Source of the DNA: Microvelia longipes
Lineage: Eukaryota; Arthropoda; Insecta; Hemiptera; Veliidae
DNA length: 64,000 bases
Direction of reading: 5' to 3'
NCBI GenBank assembly: GCA_018340805.1
Contig: JACMZG010001908.1
Coordinates: 40,101,484-40,165,483, forward strand
Every line of letters starts with the position of its first letter. Within the stretch, counting starts at the first letter, position 1. The position numbers and the translations under genes were made by a program. Below the pieces are notes generated by a model, which saw only the letters and a list, made by a program, of their open reading frames with translations, made no database searches and had not been told where the DNA came from. This document shows, piece after piece, positions 35,916-49,382 of the stretch.

Positions 35916-36195
35916 TTAAACAAATAAGACAAAAATTTTAAAAAAACTTTTTTTTAAAAGGAAATACAAAATATTAAAAAAAGTCAGAAATTTAGTAAAA
36001 ATATATTTGTAAATATATATGTTGTATATTATTATGTTATAATTCATTAGTTTATGATCATTTGCAGTACAATTTGCTCAAATCATTTACATTCGAGACA
36101 TTTAGAGCATAAACATTTAGAGTCAACGATAATTGTTTACGTTTCAAACAGTGTAAAAAGTCAGTCAAAATAATAAATTCATTAAAGTCAATTAG

Positions 36196-36198
<3 letters not shown>

Positions 36199-36229
<31 letters not shown>

Positions 36230-36257
36230 TGGTGTGTGTGTTTGTGTGTGCGTGTGT
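36199..36257. repeat. Compound microsatellite (AT)n(GT)n
   Basis: (AT)n, a short AAATAAATATGG, then GTGTGTGT with GCGTGTGT. On the minus strand it has the CA-then-AT order and lies directly behind the inner ribozyme-like motif. Confidence 0.93.
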
Positions 36258-36282
36258 AAACTATAGAAATAATAAACTAACA

Positions 36283-36319
36283 GAGAGCAGCGTTTCGTAA
36301 CATAATGTCGTCAGTCTAG
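36283..36319 (-). ncRNA. Worn hammerhead-like motif, inner copy
   Basis: On the minus strand: UAGA, CUGACGA (allowed variable base C), CAUUAUGUUAC, GAAACGCUGCUC, then UCUG pairing with UAGA as stem I. Stem II is poor, so activity is doubtful. The CGAAACGC wording resembles other animal copies more than the AAAGC wording of the local family. Confidence 0.42.
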
Positions 36320-36712
36320 AAGAGAATAAGTTGACTCCTAAATGTATAATAAGTATGTTTTGGCGCCACTTAACAGCAAGGATCATTTAAAGATTAAATG
36401 ATCATTGAATATGAATGCGCTACTGCGAGCGCCGCACCCTTACATCCACCAGTTTTTGTCTTGTTACAAGAGGGCTCAGTGCTCAAACCGTCTTGATTTT
36501 GTTTTATATTGGAAACTACATTTTTCTGTCGTTTGTTCTCTGCTCAAGGGTATTTTTCCTTGTTTACACAATTTCTGCACTTTATATGTTTTCTTTTGTA
36601 TATAATATAAGGTTTTTTGTCTAATTTGTATAATAAGCACTGTTGAAAATATGATTTTGAATGAGCTGTTAAAGACTTCCTGTTAGATTGAAAGCGCTCT
36701 GTTTTATTTAAA

Positions 36713-38417
36713 AAAAAAAACGACAGAACCTTTACTTTTAGCGAATTTCCTTTGGGAATATTTATATTTATTGTCGTCCAACTTTTCAATGACTGTATTC
36801 AAAAAGTTTTACTTTGTTTCACTATTTATTTTATTATTTCAATGAAATAATTTTATTGCGATTTAACAAGCACCTAAGTTAACCATTACAGGTCTTTAAT
36901 CTTCGGAGCCAGGAACATTTAAAACCTTGCTGAAAGGACCTATTAACCCTCCAAGCCAGCTTATAAATTCCATGAATTAAAGCTTAGCTCTTTTCGTTGC
37001 CAGTACAGCTTTGTAATATTTTTTTCCGTTTTCAAGTACTTATTTATACATGATATGCTTATATGATGTATAGTAGTGATGTTAAAAAAGTTTTAAAAAG
37101 AAAGTTATAAAAATTTAGGTAAATAAATTATTTTAATTAATATAATACGAGGAAGCAGAAAAACTTTGAATCCCGATTGTGAGATAAAGGCGATGATTAT
37201 TTAACATCTACAATCTAAGTAAAAAACATTTTAATTAAAATTTTAAAATGATAAAAAATTAATAAAAAAAGATTTCTAAACAAGCGTTTTATTTTTGTTT
37301 AACAAGCAAACATGTTAGAGAGATGCTAATGAGAAGTTTATTTGTATTGTCAGAAATATTGCTTCAGAGAGACTCAGACAAAAGACTTCACAAAGTACTT
37401 CAATTGTTGACTTAAATCTTGTTTACAAATGAGATCTCAAAGCAGCTTATCTTCAAGAATAAATAGAAATTAATTACTTATCTTTAGAAGATGAGAGTTT
37501 TGACAAAAGAAAATACGAAATGTTTTAGGTTTACACAACAGTATAAAGGTAATTTTCTACTTGCTTATTAGTAAATATCCTATATTATTTACTTAATTAT
37601 ACTTCTAATTATTCGGCTCGAGGACTAAAATTTCGAATTATTCGGCGTGTTTCGATTTTGGAAATTGTAAGGCTCATCTCATGTTTGTTTACTTAATTAA
37701 TACAAATACTATGAACAAGTTGGTAAATAAATTAATTTATTAACTAAATTAACCCATTTATTTACTTATGTAAAAATAAAAAAACACAACTACCGAGGCA
37801 TATGTGGAGATATGTATACTAGATACATATAGTATACATAATTGGGTAAAATTGGTAAACAAAAATTGCATAATTAGTATAAATAATAAAAATTAGTTAA
37901 TGAAGTTAAAACACTTACGACAATTCGCTGAAAACGGGTTAAAATTCAGATATCTTTCCTCACCTAAAACAAAAAAAAACAAATAATAATTATTTATTTA
38001 CACACTATTTATTGAATAACAGAATAAACAAACAGAGTTAAATAATAAACAATACAAAAACTAACTGTATTTTGATCTTAGAATCTGTCAGTGCTAAAAT
38101 ACATACATTTGATAAACAAAGTGTTCAACAAATTTTACAACGCTCTACAATTCCCCACCTCCCATTATAGAAAAAAAGAAAAAATTACAAAACTACAAGT
38201 TCTTATCCCAAATCATTTTCTAAACATTATTTCCTTTACTATAGGATTTTCATACAATTTTTATCAATGAAAAATAGTATAAAAGACGTTATTTCTTGTG
38301 AAATTAATATACGATCACATTAATTTAATTTATAATTTAACTAAAACGCAAAAAATATTTTTTACACATTGAACAAATTTAAATTAATTAAATTTTTGTC
38401 AAATCTTCCATATTGTT
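36713..38417. other. No gene seen
   Basis: AT-rich. The minus strand near 36735-36755 carries GGAAATTCGCTAAAAGTAAA, a word shared with 9471, 26479 and 52548. Nothing else is supported. Confidence 0.4.
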
Positions 38418-38535
38418 ACGGCATTGTTAGGAAAATGACGGCATTATTAAAAAATGAGGCCTTATCATAATCATAAAAATGAGGCCTTATCATAAAAATG
38501 AGGCCTTATAATAAAATGAAGGTCTTATCATCATA
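38418..38535 (+). repeat. Short minisatellite, 19-25 bp units
   Basis: About six units of AGGCCTTATCATAAAAATG; the earlier units read ACGGCATTATTAAAAAATG. One unit is extended by ATCATA. Confidence 0.88.
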
Positions 38536-41500
38536 GATATTATTGCCAGTCAGTACTGCCATTTCAAGAATTTATTTCAGCTGTCTATTAGAAATAACAA
38601 GTAAATCTTTTATAACAAATATGTCTTATAGCAGGCTGAATGCACTTTGTGAACAGAATTCTTCTTTTAATCACGATCATATTTTATGCTAAAACTTAAC
38701 TTTTCTCTCATGTTTAAAGAAAGAAAAAGTTCACATCTTTTACAATGCAACCAATAAACGCTTATTTTTTCTTTAAAGCTCAAAATTTATTGAGTAACAG
38801 GTGTCCTTAAAGGCCACATTTTATTAAAAGAATTAAAATATAATCTTAAAGTGTAATAAAAATTGCAAACATTACACTGCAAATTATTAGATGAGTTTCA
38901 AAATGAATGCCAAGAGACATAATACAAATAATACATACAATTATATTAAAAATATGGGACATCTATATTTAATATTTTTTATCCCGGCAGTAAAAATGTT
39001 ACAAGCATCATAACTTTTATATATAAAATATCTTGGAAAAAATAATGTATATACATAAAAAAAGAAACTTCTTGTTCTTTGATAAAAGATCAGTAAGTAG
39101 TGTTTATCATTTTACAGTCTCCAGGTCAAAAATAAAAACTAAAAGTCAAAAATAGAGATTAAATTGATTTTTAAAAATGTTAAAACCCTTAAATCTTTTA
39201 TAGAAGATTAAAAAGTTAACATTATTTGCAGATGGGAAATAAAGGAAATAGGAGAAAAAGATAATAGATTTCCGAGTCGCCTGGAGCTGTTGGGATATTA
39301 GTGCGGCGTCCAAATATCAGGTTTAACATGATACAGGTAGAATGGTCAGGTAGACCTTTCGTAACAATGGTTCAGAGCCTACCTTAAATATTAAGAAAGT
39401 TTTAATTTGACAAAGAAAGGGTATTTTAAAAAAATAGGGTTTAAAAGGATAATTATTAATCCGGTCTAATGAAAAATCATTAATCAAATTATCTCTCACA
39501 AACTTATACTGACGTATACAAAGTAAAACGTATGGACTGAAATTGCATAATAACTGCAAATAATTCGTATCATTTGAAAATCTACTCATAAAGCAAAAAT
39601 TTTAAAAGCAAAATTAAATAAATTTAAATAAATAAAATAAAATAAGGTAAACAATAAATGTTTCCTTCTAGTACAATCATTAGTGCTAGACTAGCAATCT
39701 GAAACTAATATTAAAATATATGCAATATAAACTGCTAAAAAAGAGCAGATAAAAAAATTAATTCACAAACATACAAATTCATTTTTGTCTTATTTTGTTT
39801 ATAAACATAAAAAAATATTTTTCATCAAACTTTTATTGATTAAAATTTCTCATTAAACTTTTTTTTAAAAAACATGAGATGGATTTAAAGTAGAAATGAA
39901 AAATCATTCCATACGAGAATCACTAAATCGCCGAAGCAAAAGAAAGATAGCGAACAAAAAAAGGCATTTAACAGTTTCGATTATTTTTTGTGATTATTTA
40001 TAAACAATAGGATCTCGAAAATACGATGAATAATTTGATCGTATAAAGCCGATTGTTAATTGAAATTACAAGATGATTTGTTTCTATGATGTATGATTCC
40101 CAAAATTTATTCCATTAATTTAACGCTTATTAAATTTCTTTTGGATTTCCACCGCCAGAATAGGAAATAAATTAGAGATGTTTTTGTGATTTATAAAATA
40201 ATGATTCTGGGGTCTGCCAAATGGCATTATGAAGAATCGAAAAAAAAGTTACAGTCGAAATATTAATAAAACAAAATTAATGAAGATCCATAACAAATTA
40301 ATAATTGATGATGAGAAGTAACAAATATATTAAGTTATAGACTCATTGTCATTGATTATATTATACATAGTGATAAACTATAACTTAAACATTAATTTAA
40401 GTTTGAATATACTCAGAAAGCATATTAAGAAATAGAAGAATACAATTATATTCAATTCTAAAGAATTGATTAATTAATTCTTTGATTAATTAATTGAGAG
40501 GTTCACTAATTTTGGTATCCAAATATATAAATACAATTAAATTTTCACTTTTTACAAAAACCCAAGATGCTTTCAACTTTTTAGATCCTAAAATGTTAAA
40601 TCAGAGAAACATTGTCTAAAAAAGAAAAAAAATAATTATCTTTGTCACGAAGATATCATGCTAATAACCGAGCATCATTTTATATTATTTAAATTATATA
40701 ATAATTAAAAATAAGATTACAAGTTTGAAAGTTTATTAGATTATCTTTTATGCTATAGTTTTAATTTAAATAATAATAAATATAAATTAAAAAGATTTGA
40801 GTTTACTTAAAAACATTATTAAGAAGTAAAATAAAATGCTCTTATGTTTTAATTTGAGAGAATTTTTATTCTTTCGGGTTTAACTATATCAAGGGACGAA
40901 TTCTTAGGTGGAATTCCTAATGGGAATTCTACAATAAATTTTTCAGGACAAAAAGTATATAAATAATTAATGAACCATTTTCTAAGAGTATAGGAACTTT
41001 TTAGATATTTTTTTATTGTAACGAAGTAAGGTATACTACAGGGAATTAAGTATTGTAACCCCTATACGATTCCCGCCAAGACCTGTTTCCCTCCGAAAAA
41101 TCCCTTTTCCTAAGGGATGATAAAGTCGAGTGGCACACTGACACACAATCACGTGTTCTCCACCCTACGTACACGTGGAATGGTAGGCAACATGTTTAAG
41201 CTTTTAAACATTACAAAGGAAGAAAGTTTAAACTTTCCTATAAGGTTAATTTGTATGCGAGCTACACGTGAAGTGAAAAGGGATTTTAACTACATTTAAC
41301 TAAAGAAAATATCGGGTCGATATAAACATCCAATTTGAATATAGCCAAATCAAGATGCAAATAATACCAGTAATAAATAAATAAATTTAAAAAATGTAAT
41401 AAATAAAATAAGTCACTTTTGAATGGTACCAAAAAACTTTGACACATAGTGTGACAAACAGTTCCCAGATTAACAAACAGAACAATTTGCTTGTTACATT

Positions 41501-41587
41501 TCCTAGATGTCTCTCGCACAATTATATTGTGTCAACTATTTGTTTTGTAAAACTCAGTACTATCTAATGTTATTAAAATTTTCTTTT
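38536..41587. other. No gene seen
   Basis: Three kilobases of AT-rich DNA. A minus-strand frame at 39323-39589 (88 codons) and a plus-strand frame at 41117-41299 have no domain I recognise. TTTCCACCGCCAGAA at 40147-40161 is the complement of a word near 48169 (TTCTGGCGGCGG). Confidence 0.4.
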
Positions 41588-41773
41588 ACAGAAGTAGGCA
41601 GTGAAATAGTAACTTTAGAGCCTAAAAACGTAGCTAAACTCTCTTTTCTAGAGGACATAAACAGTTTTTTTTATTATACCTACTCTGTAATGAAAAAAAG
41701 ACCTCCTAAAAGATTAAATCTAATTGCTAAATTAAATAATACACTCATTTTACAGTCTAATAGCATATTATAA
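41588..41773 (+). repeat. Dispersed repeat pair, copy 2, with short open frame
   Basis: GTAGGCAGTGAAATAGTAAC with TTTAGAGCCT matches 27478-27545 after a TTTTCTTTTACAG run like a 3' splice site. From here the frame is open to 41773: Glu-Val-Gly-Ser-Glu-Ile-Val-Thr-Leu-Glu-Pro, then a Lys/Leu-rich tail. I do not recognise the peptide. Because the sequence is repeated it is more likely part of a mobile element than a host exon. Confidence 0.4.
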
Positions 41774-44700
41774 GTACATACAAACATCTATTTCATAAAT
41801 AGGAAGGTTCGGGTTCCTACCACACAAAAATGTACACAGCCTACAATCCTCCTTTACAAGGAGGCTTTCCACAAAACGTCACTTCTATCAATAGGAAATT
41901 ATATTAAATATTTTACTTTTTTTCGAAATGGATAAAACAATACTAATATGCATAAAATTATATAATAATTCCTAAATAATAATTCCTATAATAATAATTA
42001 TATAATAATTCCTACAAAATTTGAACTGTTGAAAATAACAAAGCCATAAGGGTGTTTTTTCAAAAGTAAAAGAAACATTGTTGGTTAAATAAACTACCAT
42101 ATCGAGAAAATAAGAAGTAAAGTAACTTTTACAAAAAGCGTAGAAAAAAAAACTTAGGAACCAGCACGTACGGATCAACAAGAAAAAACACTCGGAAAGC
42201 TGTCGCATCAATGTAAACGTGTCAGCGCTCTTGTACAACAGAAACACAAAAATACATTATATTTTAAAAACAATAACGAACATGTAAAAACAATATAAAC
42301 GCTCCTAAATTATACCAAATTCCTGGAGGGAAATAAATAAAATCGACCCCAAATTCTTTTCCAGAGGTTGTGCTACCGGTATCTTTTTTTTTAATCCTAT
42401 ACACTTTTCCGTCTTTATTTGTTGTAGAGACTAGAAATGATTAGCAAATCATTCTGACGAGTCTAGAACCTTTCAATTTTGAAATAATGCTTAGAAACTC
42501 ACTTTTTACTCTTCATTATAATCGAACGATGCCAGACGCCTTCTGCATATTTCAGTATAGCGTACACCAATTCGTGACATGTCTGATGCAAATTGTGGCC
42601 GTAGTTTGGGTAATAAAGTAAATATTTTCGGGGGAGGGAATTTTTATTAAAATAAAATTGAATAAAAATGAGCTCGTGTAACGTCACAAAGTCAACAGGG
42701 AAACATTATGAAGTAACAACAAGATAAGATACTTTACGATTCAATGTCAATTTAAAAAATAAATACCAATAATAATTAAAAAGAAATTTGTGTTCAATGT
42801 CAAGGTGTCACTAAGTAGAACTGCACCCTTAACTTCAAAGTTAGCAAGCACCAGAATATCTTACTATATCAATTTCATGAGAAGTTCGTTAATTCATGAT
42901 ACAGTGAATATACCTAGTCCTCAATCACCACATATGAATCCCTTATGGTTAAAAAAGATTTTGTAAAGATGGAAACAATGAATAAAGGTTTATTTAATAC
43001 TAAATTAAATTAAAGAATAGAGCCTTCAATTTAAACTACATCATGCGCATAGAAAAAATGATAGATACATTGGAGATCTTTTAGTACTTTGGCTCTTTTA
43101 GGGGAATAATTTTCTTAAAGTGTATAGCATATTCAAATACATATATTTCTCTCCTCATTTAACTCATATTTTTACAATCTACTCTTAAGAAGAGTACACA
43201 TCTGCAGTTACTGAGAGTCGCACTCTACAGTACAACGTAGAGTGCTGAACGAAGTTGTATTCTAAAAAAAAAATTCACACAATTTCTTATTCTACTCAAG
43301 TCAAATTCGGTACGCATTGTCAAAGATAATGGGCTTCAGCATTTAATTGTTTTCTGGCCCAAAGAAAACTAGCGTTGCTCTTTATGAACCAATATAAAAT
43401 CAAGGACGCATAGTAATAGTATCAAAAATTCATGTTTTAGGTTTCTAGCTAAATCGAAGTAATAGCGTAGGCTGTATTTGATGAATAGGAACGACAATAG
43501 GAATAGGAATAACAATAGTGCTTGCTAGAAATAGTAAGAGTCGAAAGGTTTTAACAGTAATTATAGTAAAGTAGAAAGATATGGCCTCACCCCTTTACGA
43601 GATTTTTTTTTGTTCAGGGTAGGTACGTACAGCCTTAAGTTGATGCTATCACTGACTACATAATACATAGTGAAAAAAACAACTTTTAATTTCTTATTGA
43701 TTAAAAACTGAATATGACCAATGCATTAACTGGTTTGAGCATATTATACAGGCGTTTTAATTTTGATTTTCACTTACCTAGAGTTGCGTATTCTAATACA
43801 AAATTATTGCTCCACCCAAAAAAGAAATTATGACAGGTCAAAGAAAAAACAGCGAAAGTTAATTTTATTTTAAGTGTGGACACGTGGGTTTATCGATTAT
43901 AAAAAATCAAAGTAAAAAACAAGACGTATTTTTATATAAAAAAAGAAAAAGGGGAAAAATTAATAATGATAAAGTTACCTTTTTATATCGAAGAAATTAT
44001 TAAATATTAAAGACGTCAAGTGTCAATGACGGCACCCTAGCAAAAAAATTAATATATTTTCAAAGGTGGGAATGGCTAAGGTACATCAAAGAAATTTCAA
44101 CCCTAAGGGGGAAAATTAACAGAACTCTTCAAGGGGGAAAAGTTAGGAAGATAAAGAAAATTCAGATAAAACAAGTTTTCATCTCAGATATGGATTCTTC
44201 ACTTTCTGGGAAATTTTAGAAATTTTAGGTCAAGAAAAATTAAAAAGTTTTAAATAGAGCAAAACTAAATTAAAGAAAAGTTTGAAAAGAGCAAAAGTTA
44301 AATAGATGAAAAGCCCAGTTTAAAGGGCCTAAATGTTCATTAATGATAACTTTTATCATAGTGAGGTTAGAAACTTTTAAACTACGCATTTGATCAACTT
44401 ATCAAGTAATTTTAATCCTCTTCTATACATAGTCCGTAATATAAGGTTTCACAGAAAATGTTCTAAAAGAAACTAAGTCTTTAATATTCTAGCACATAAA
44501 ATCGAGCAATTCCGCCCTTTCAGAATTCTGCACTTATTTCTTAAAATTCAGTAACGATTTGGCGACCAATTCGACTTAATATGAGATAGAAGCCTTGGAC
44601 GGCGTAAGTTCATTTATAAACATCTATAGGGATTGAACATATTGTAAAATTGAGAGTCGTATCATCCTTAATTGTAATAGTAGTATTATTATTAATAGTA

Positions 44701-46839
44701 ATAATTGATACGAACCTAAACATAAACAAACTAGAACAATAGGGCAAACTATAACAAAAACAAACAATAATAAAAATTAAATTAATTTTATTAGCTCGAA
44801 AATCATTAGTTTGTAACTAACTTTAGTATTTTATTATTTTTTTACAACGAACTTAACCCAAATCACCTTATGTGATTTGTTATTACTTTTTTATGTTTGC
44901 TACAACTAATGTCTTTTTATCTTTCCTAATTAAAATAAATAAATGATTTAATAAATTAGTTTTGGTTGCATACTTGTAATAAAAACAAAAATATGTAAAA
45001 AAAACATATTTTGCATAGAGAAGAATAAAAATAAGATAGTTTATTCTTAAGTTCGGTTCCGCTCGGTATGTTTTCTAGGTAAAATAAATGTTTTTCCTCG
45101 TGTCCAAGAGAAAATTATGTTTCCTTGTGTTTTTTCCATTTGTTCTTTCTTTGGTCATTCTAATTCCTGTTTTTGTTTTTTTCATTTTATTTTTAGCTTT
45201 ATTTATTTCTTTTCTAAAGAAAAAGGCCGAGATTATATTTGTAAAAATAATACTTAAAGCACTAATGTTTTACAAGCTAAGCAAATTTGGTTTCAAATAA
45301 CTGACGAAAACCATTAATTACAACAAGTGAGACGGATTTGTCAACAAAAAATCAATTTGACGTTTAAATACACTTAGGACGTAACAAATGAAAGTGAACC
45401 AAGAAAAGATGAAAGGTAAAATAACGAAAATAAAAATATAAAAATAACACCGAAGAAAAAAAAATGATTGAGATGGAAGGTAAGAAAGAATAGAGAAAGA
45501 ATGGCGTAGGTGTTAAATATAGATGTAGAAATATGACAGGTGTGAAAAAAATGTCAATGATTAGAGAGACATTAAACAACACCAATACCTTGGTTTCAAT
45601 CTATTAATACTTCTAACTTGACAAATGAATAGCATGACAGAAAAAAAGAGATTTAAAAAAGTATGAGGGTATAGAATGAATGGTATAGAAAAATAATGAA
45701 AGAGAAAGTGATTCACAACATAATAGAACAAAAACATGTTTAAGAATATTATAAATTTAGTAAGTAAAAGACCTGAATTCAATAAAATCAATGATAATAG
45801 TAGATCATTGAACAAGACAGTAAACTGTTATTTTTTGCAGCAGAAATTTATTCGATAACGAACGAGAAGTCAACTTATAACTTCTTAAGGATGATACCTT
45901 ACTGCCGTTAAAATAACTATTTTTAGAGGATTATTTTTATATTTTTCTACTTAAGGATCGAAAATCAATTTAATAGGCGGCTTTGGTCATTGGTATATTT
46001 TTCAGCCTAGGCTTCAAAATATAGCAAAACTAAATAGAAGAAATAACACTCTAACCGCTGAGGCATTAAAACTCCCTTTTTTTGGAACATTTCAGGAGCT
46101 AGACAAACAAAAGTAAAAGAAGGCTCACAAAAATTGTATATTTGAAATCTTTTATTTAAATTATCAACCTTAAGAAAAAAATAATAATTTCTTTCAGAAA
46201 TTTTTATTTTTCTATTCAGAAAAAAAGGTACACCATATTTTGACTAAATACAAAGTATAGGTAAAAAAGTAAGTAAAATAATATAATTATATTTAAGTTA
46301 AAGAAATGAAGGGAGGTCGTGATGCACGAAACTTGCCCAGGGTTAAAATTTGTTATATTTAACCTTTTGACCTATTAGACACAATACAGGTCGATAATAA
46401 AAATAACTTGTGTAGACATAAGCCTTATCTTGTAGACCTATGTAAACAAAGTTTTGGGATTCAATAAAAATCAATATATTGTTCTTAGCAACAGTCAGGT
46501 TGAAACGTTTTTAGATTATCTAGCCAGGAGGACAAATTCTCAAAGAAATAAAAAAATAATTTCGTTTATTAATTTAAATATTTATTTTGAAATTTAAAAT
46601 TATTTTATAACAAATTATTCTTTATAACACACAAATTGCACACAAAAAAAGTTTTGAAACATCACACGAAAGATCCCTATGTAAGTTCAGAGTAAAATGA
46701 GACGATCATTTTGCTTTGTAGCTAAGTTATTAAATAGCTCTTTTAATGTACAAGAAACAGTGGATTTTTTTCATAAATCCGGATTTATTTATAAATTGGA
46801 ATCAGAAAAATAAACGTATTGAGCGAGGTAGCTGAATGT
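41774..46839. other. Five kilobases without a recognised feature
   Basis: AT-rich. Small items only: TAATAATTCCTA repeated three to four times at 41963-42016, and the hairpin AAATCAC/GTGATTT near 44860-44880. Frames at 41972-42247, 42499-42687, 45088-45300 and 45364-45815 are hydrophobic, low-complexity and overlapping. Interpretation as long intron or intergenic DNA is a guess. Confidence 0.45.
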
Positions 46840-46968
46840 ATGATCGCTAGGAATAAAACGAATGTTTTTTATTCCAGGGACGCGAATCTGAAGTGATGAG
46901 GACGAGCGTCATGAATCTGTAATGGTAAGGAAAAGTACCGAGGTACCCTGAACCCGATTTTTGTATTT
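46840..46968 (-). repeat. GGTACC-family copy, 5' part
   Basis: On the minus strand: AAAAATCGGGTTCAGGGTAC then CTCGGTACTTTTCCTTACC and GACGCTCGTCCTCATCA. It matches the first 130 bases of the 50-kb copy in order; the downstream CAAATTTCAACTCAA block is absent. Confidence 0.62.
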
Positions 46969-48020
46969 TGGTTATTTTATTTATTTTGAAAACAAATTAA
47001 AAGCAATATTCATTTAGTGTTATAAAAACTTTATAAGGTAAGTTATAACGAGGTAAGTCGTACTAATGGGGAAAATATTCCAGAAAAATTCAAGATAAGA
47101 CAACTTTTTTCTGTACCTAATGAGGTACTCACCTAACGATTCAAACGTCACTTAAGAAGGGTGGAAATATAAGGAAGAAAAACTTCCCGACAGTTTTCTT
47201 TTGAATAACGAGATTAACTTTTCTTTAACCCTCCTCGGAAAAACCTATGCACAGCAGCCACTCTTCTAGTTATTTTAAACAGATGTTCTGGATGACCTTG
47301 CAATAACCGATTTTAATAAAAGTTTATGTTCTTTATGCATCCTTAGGAATATTAAGACGTGTAAGACTCCAGTCGGATGCATTTTTATGACATTTATGTC
47401 ATTATTTCAGCAAGATTGTTATTTCAATAGAAGTTTTATGAGCAGGAAATATTAAAACATAAAACAAGACATAATAATATTACTGAAGATAAAAAGAGTT
47501 ATTACAGCAATAAATGTAAAAAGATGTTTGAGAAAACAATTTACTTTTTTAAAGTAAGCTTTATTTAAAAAATTCAAATTAACCCCATTAGTTTTACTGA
47601 AACGCACTAAATTTGGTGTACTGATTTATTCACGGCAGTATAATTCGTCTATTGCCCTTAAATCTGTTTTAATTTAATAAAAAATTGAATTAAAGATTTG
47701 TCTAGAGAATCGAAAGTCACTGAACTGGACTTATTACTATTATCTGGTAATTAATAACACACATTTTATAACCTTACAATTATAAACCTTACAAAATTAT
47801 ACGATTTTTTATTATTAGAAAAAAAACAATAATAGAAAAATAACAACAATACACATACGAAAAAGGAGGAATGAATACCACATCCTCATTTTTTGTAGGA
47901 GTACAATTTTGTTTTTTTAATTTGTACACATTAAATTAATTCTAACAAAACTATCATTATTCAACAAATAACTAATTCCATATCAAAAGTAATATTGTAT
48001 ATTATGTTACAAGACTGAGA
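46969..48020. other. No feature seen
   Basis: AT-rich spacer. Confidence 0.4.
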
Positions 48021-48090
48021 AGAAGGTCTTTTTTAATAGTAGGGACTTTATTTACTGTCGAGGAAGAAGGTCTTTTTTAATAGTACAATT
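48021..48090 (+). repeat. Two-copy tandem duplication, 44 bp
   Basis: AGAAGGTCTTTTTTAATAGT begins at 48021 and again at 48065. Confidence 0.8.
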
Positions 48091-48320
48091 TAGAAGAAAA
48101 TCAGTTTAATGTATACAAAGTTGTCGGTACACTTCTTTTGATCGCCTTTTTAGCCAAAAGTTTCAATTCTGGCGGCGGATTATTAAACACTTGATAATAA
48201 TTAATAACTCACTTTTTGAAAATAACGAAACTTCGTTATTTTAACATAAACGTTCAATTATTTATTTGATGAACAAAACGAAATATTAAGAAGAGCAAGA
48301 AAGTAATATTACTACCTTGC

Positions 48321-48520
48321 AATAAACTACTAGCGCCCACCTATTAAACAATGGAGGAACTTCACCAGCGAGAGTACAAAATCTTTCTTATTGTCGCCGA
48401 CAGTTAAAAAACTACAACCTTATAATAAACTACTAGCGCCCACTTATTAGACAATGGAGGAACTTCACCAGCGAGAGTAAAAAATCTTTCTTATAGTAAA
48501 AAAACTAATAAACTGTCGCA
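48321..48520 (+). repeat. Two-copy tandem duplication, 103 bp
   Basis: AATAAACTACTAGCGCCCAC at 48321 and 48424 begins two units that share ACAATGGAGGAACTTCACC and AGCGAGAGTA. TGTCGCCGACAGTT after the first unit and CTGTCGCAGACGG after the second are related. The GC-rich words stand out from the AT background. The class is unknown. Confidence 0.85.
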
Positions 48521-49284
48521 GACGGTAAAAACGCATTTCAACTATTTTTTGAGGCTGTAAAGTGCCTAAATTACAGCCGCATGAAAAAAAAATTACCAGA
48601 ATAAAGTTCAAATCGTTAATTCACAAAAAAATATAATCCTTTAGTCTTATCATAAAGAACGTTGATATTCTATAAAAAAAGAAACAAAATAAATGTCCCC
48701 ATATGACCTTTTCATCTTGCCCCATAATTATTTAGAACTTCTGTCAGAAAACTCTCTTCTAGTAGAGTCAACCTTTCATCCAAAAATTAGTTCAATCTAA
48801 AGGCATTTCGATGTTTTTTAAAAATAAAAATTAGAAATAAAATTAATAAGAATAGTAATTTGTCTAACAATGGGATATTAATCACAATGCGAGATATGTA
48901 GCTGACATTCAGGCATGTTATATCAAGGCAGACTGTCTAATTTGTATCAGTAATTTGTTTAAACTCTCGGATTTTGTCTGCTCGGTAAATTGATTTGTTA
49001 TGTTTTTTCTGGTTCTCGAATATATTTTAATTATATTAATATTACATGTTTAATTTTTGATTGACTAGATTCTTTTATTTTTTTATTGTTTATTATGAAT
49101 TAGTCTAGACTAAATCTGTCTCGCAATATTTTAAATTTTTAAATTGTGTTAAGAATGTCATTTAATTTCAGACATGATGAAACTTTTGATAAATGTAAAT
49201 ATAAAATACATAAAAATTATGATAAATTATTTTTATGCTTTACATATTTGGAATAGAAATTCGATCTTTAGGTCTATTTGTGCC
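48521..49284. other. No feature seen
   Basis: AT-rich spacer before the large foldback. Confidence 0.4.
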
Positions 49285-49352
49285 ATCCCTAAAATAAACT
49301 ATATAATTTTATGAGGAAGTGGTCAGATAGGTAAAGAAAACACAAAATTTGA

Positions 49353-49382
49353 GCTTTCGGCCGTAAATTAGGCCTTCATCAG
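49353..49382 (-). ncRNA. Hammerhead-like motif, left arm of large foldback
   Basis: On the minus strand: CUGAUGA, extra A, stem II GGCC/GGCC with a UAAUUUAC loop, GAA, self-complementary AGCU, C. Stem I is weak (only two or three pairs), so cleavage may be poor. Confidence 0.55.

Larger units (their letters stand above)
35853..36712. mobile_element. Composite element with inverted ends and three ribozyme-like motifs
   Basis: The left end (CAGAGCGCTTTCGACCTAAC at 35874-35893) and right end (GTTAGATTGAAAGCGCTCTG at 36682-36701) are inverted copies about 830 bp apart. The left end holds the best hammerhead-like motif of the window; the right end keeps only its second half. A third, inner motif (minus, 36283-36319) is followed on its own strand by TTAGTTTATTATTTCTATAG and a (CA)n(AT)n microsatellite. 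The interior has no long frame; those at 36405-36624 and 36544-36789 are chance. It may be two nested insertions. Confidence 0.6.

Noticed and set aside
39323..39589. Third copy of the 27.5/41.6-kb repeat, from GTAGGCTCTGAACC on the minus strand
   Set aside because: Only about 15 bases agree; too short to claim.
45088..45815. Several hydrophobic small frames on both strands
   Set aside because: Phe/Leu/Ile-rich low complexity expected of T-rich DNA; overlapping and without motifs, so not called as membrane proteins.
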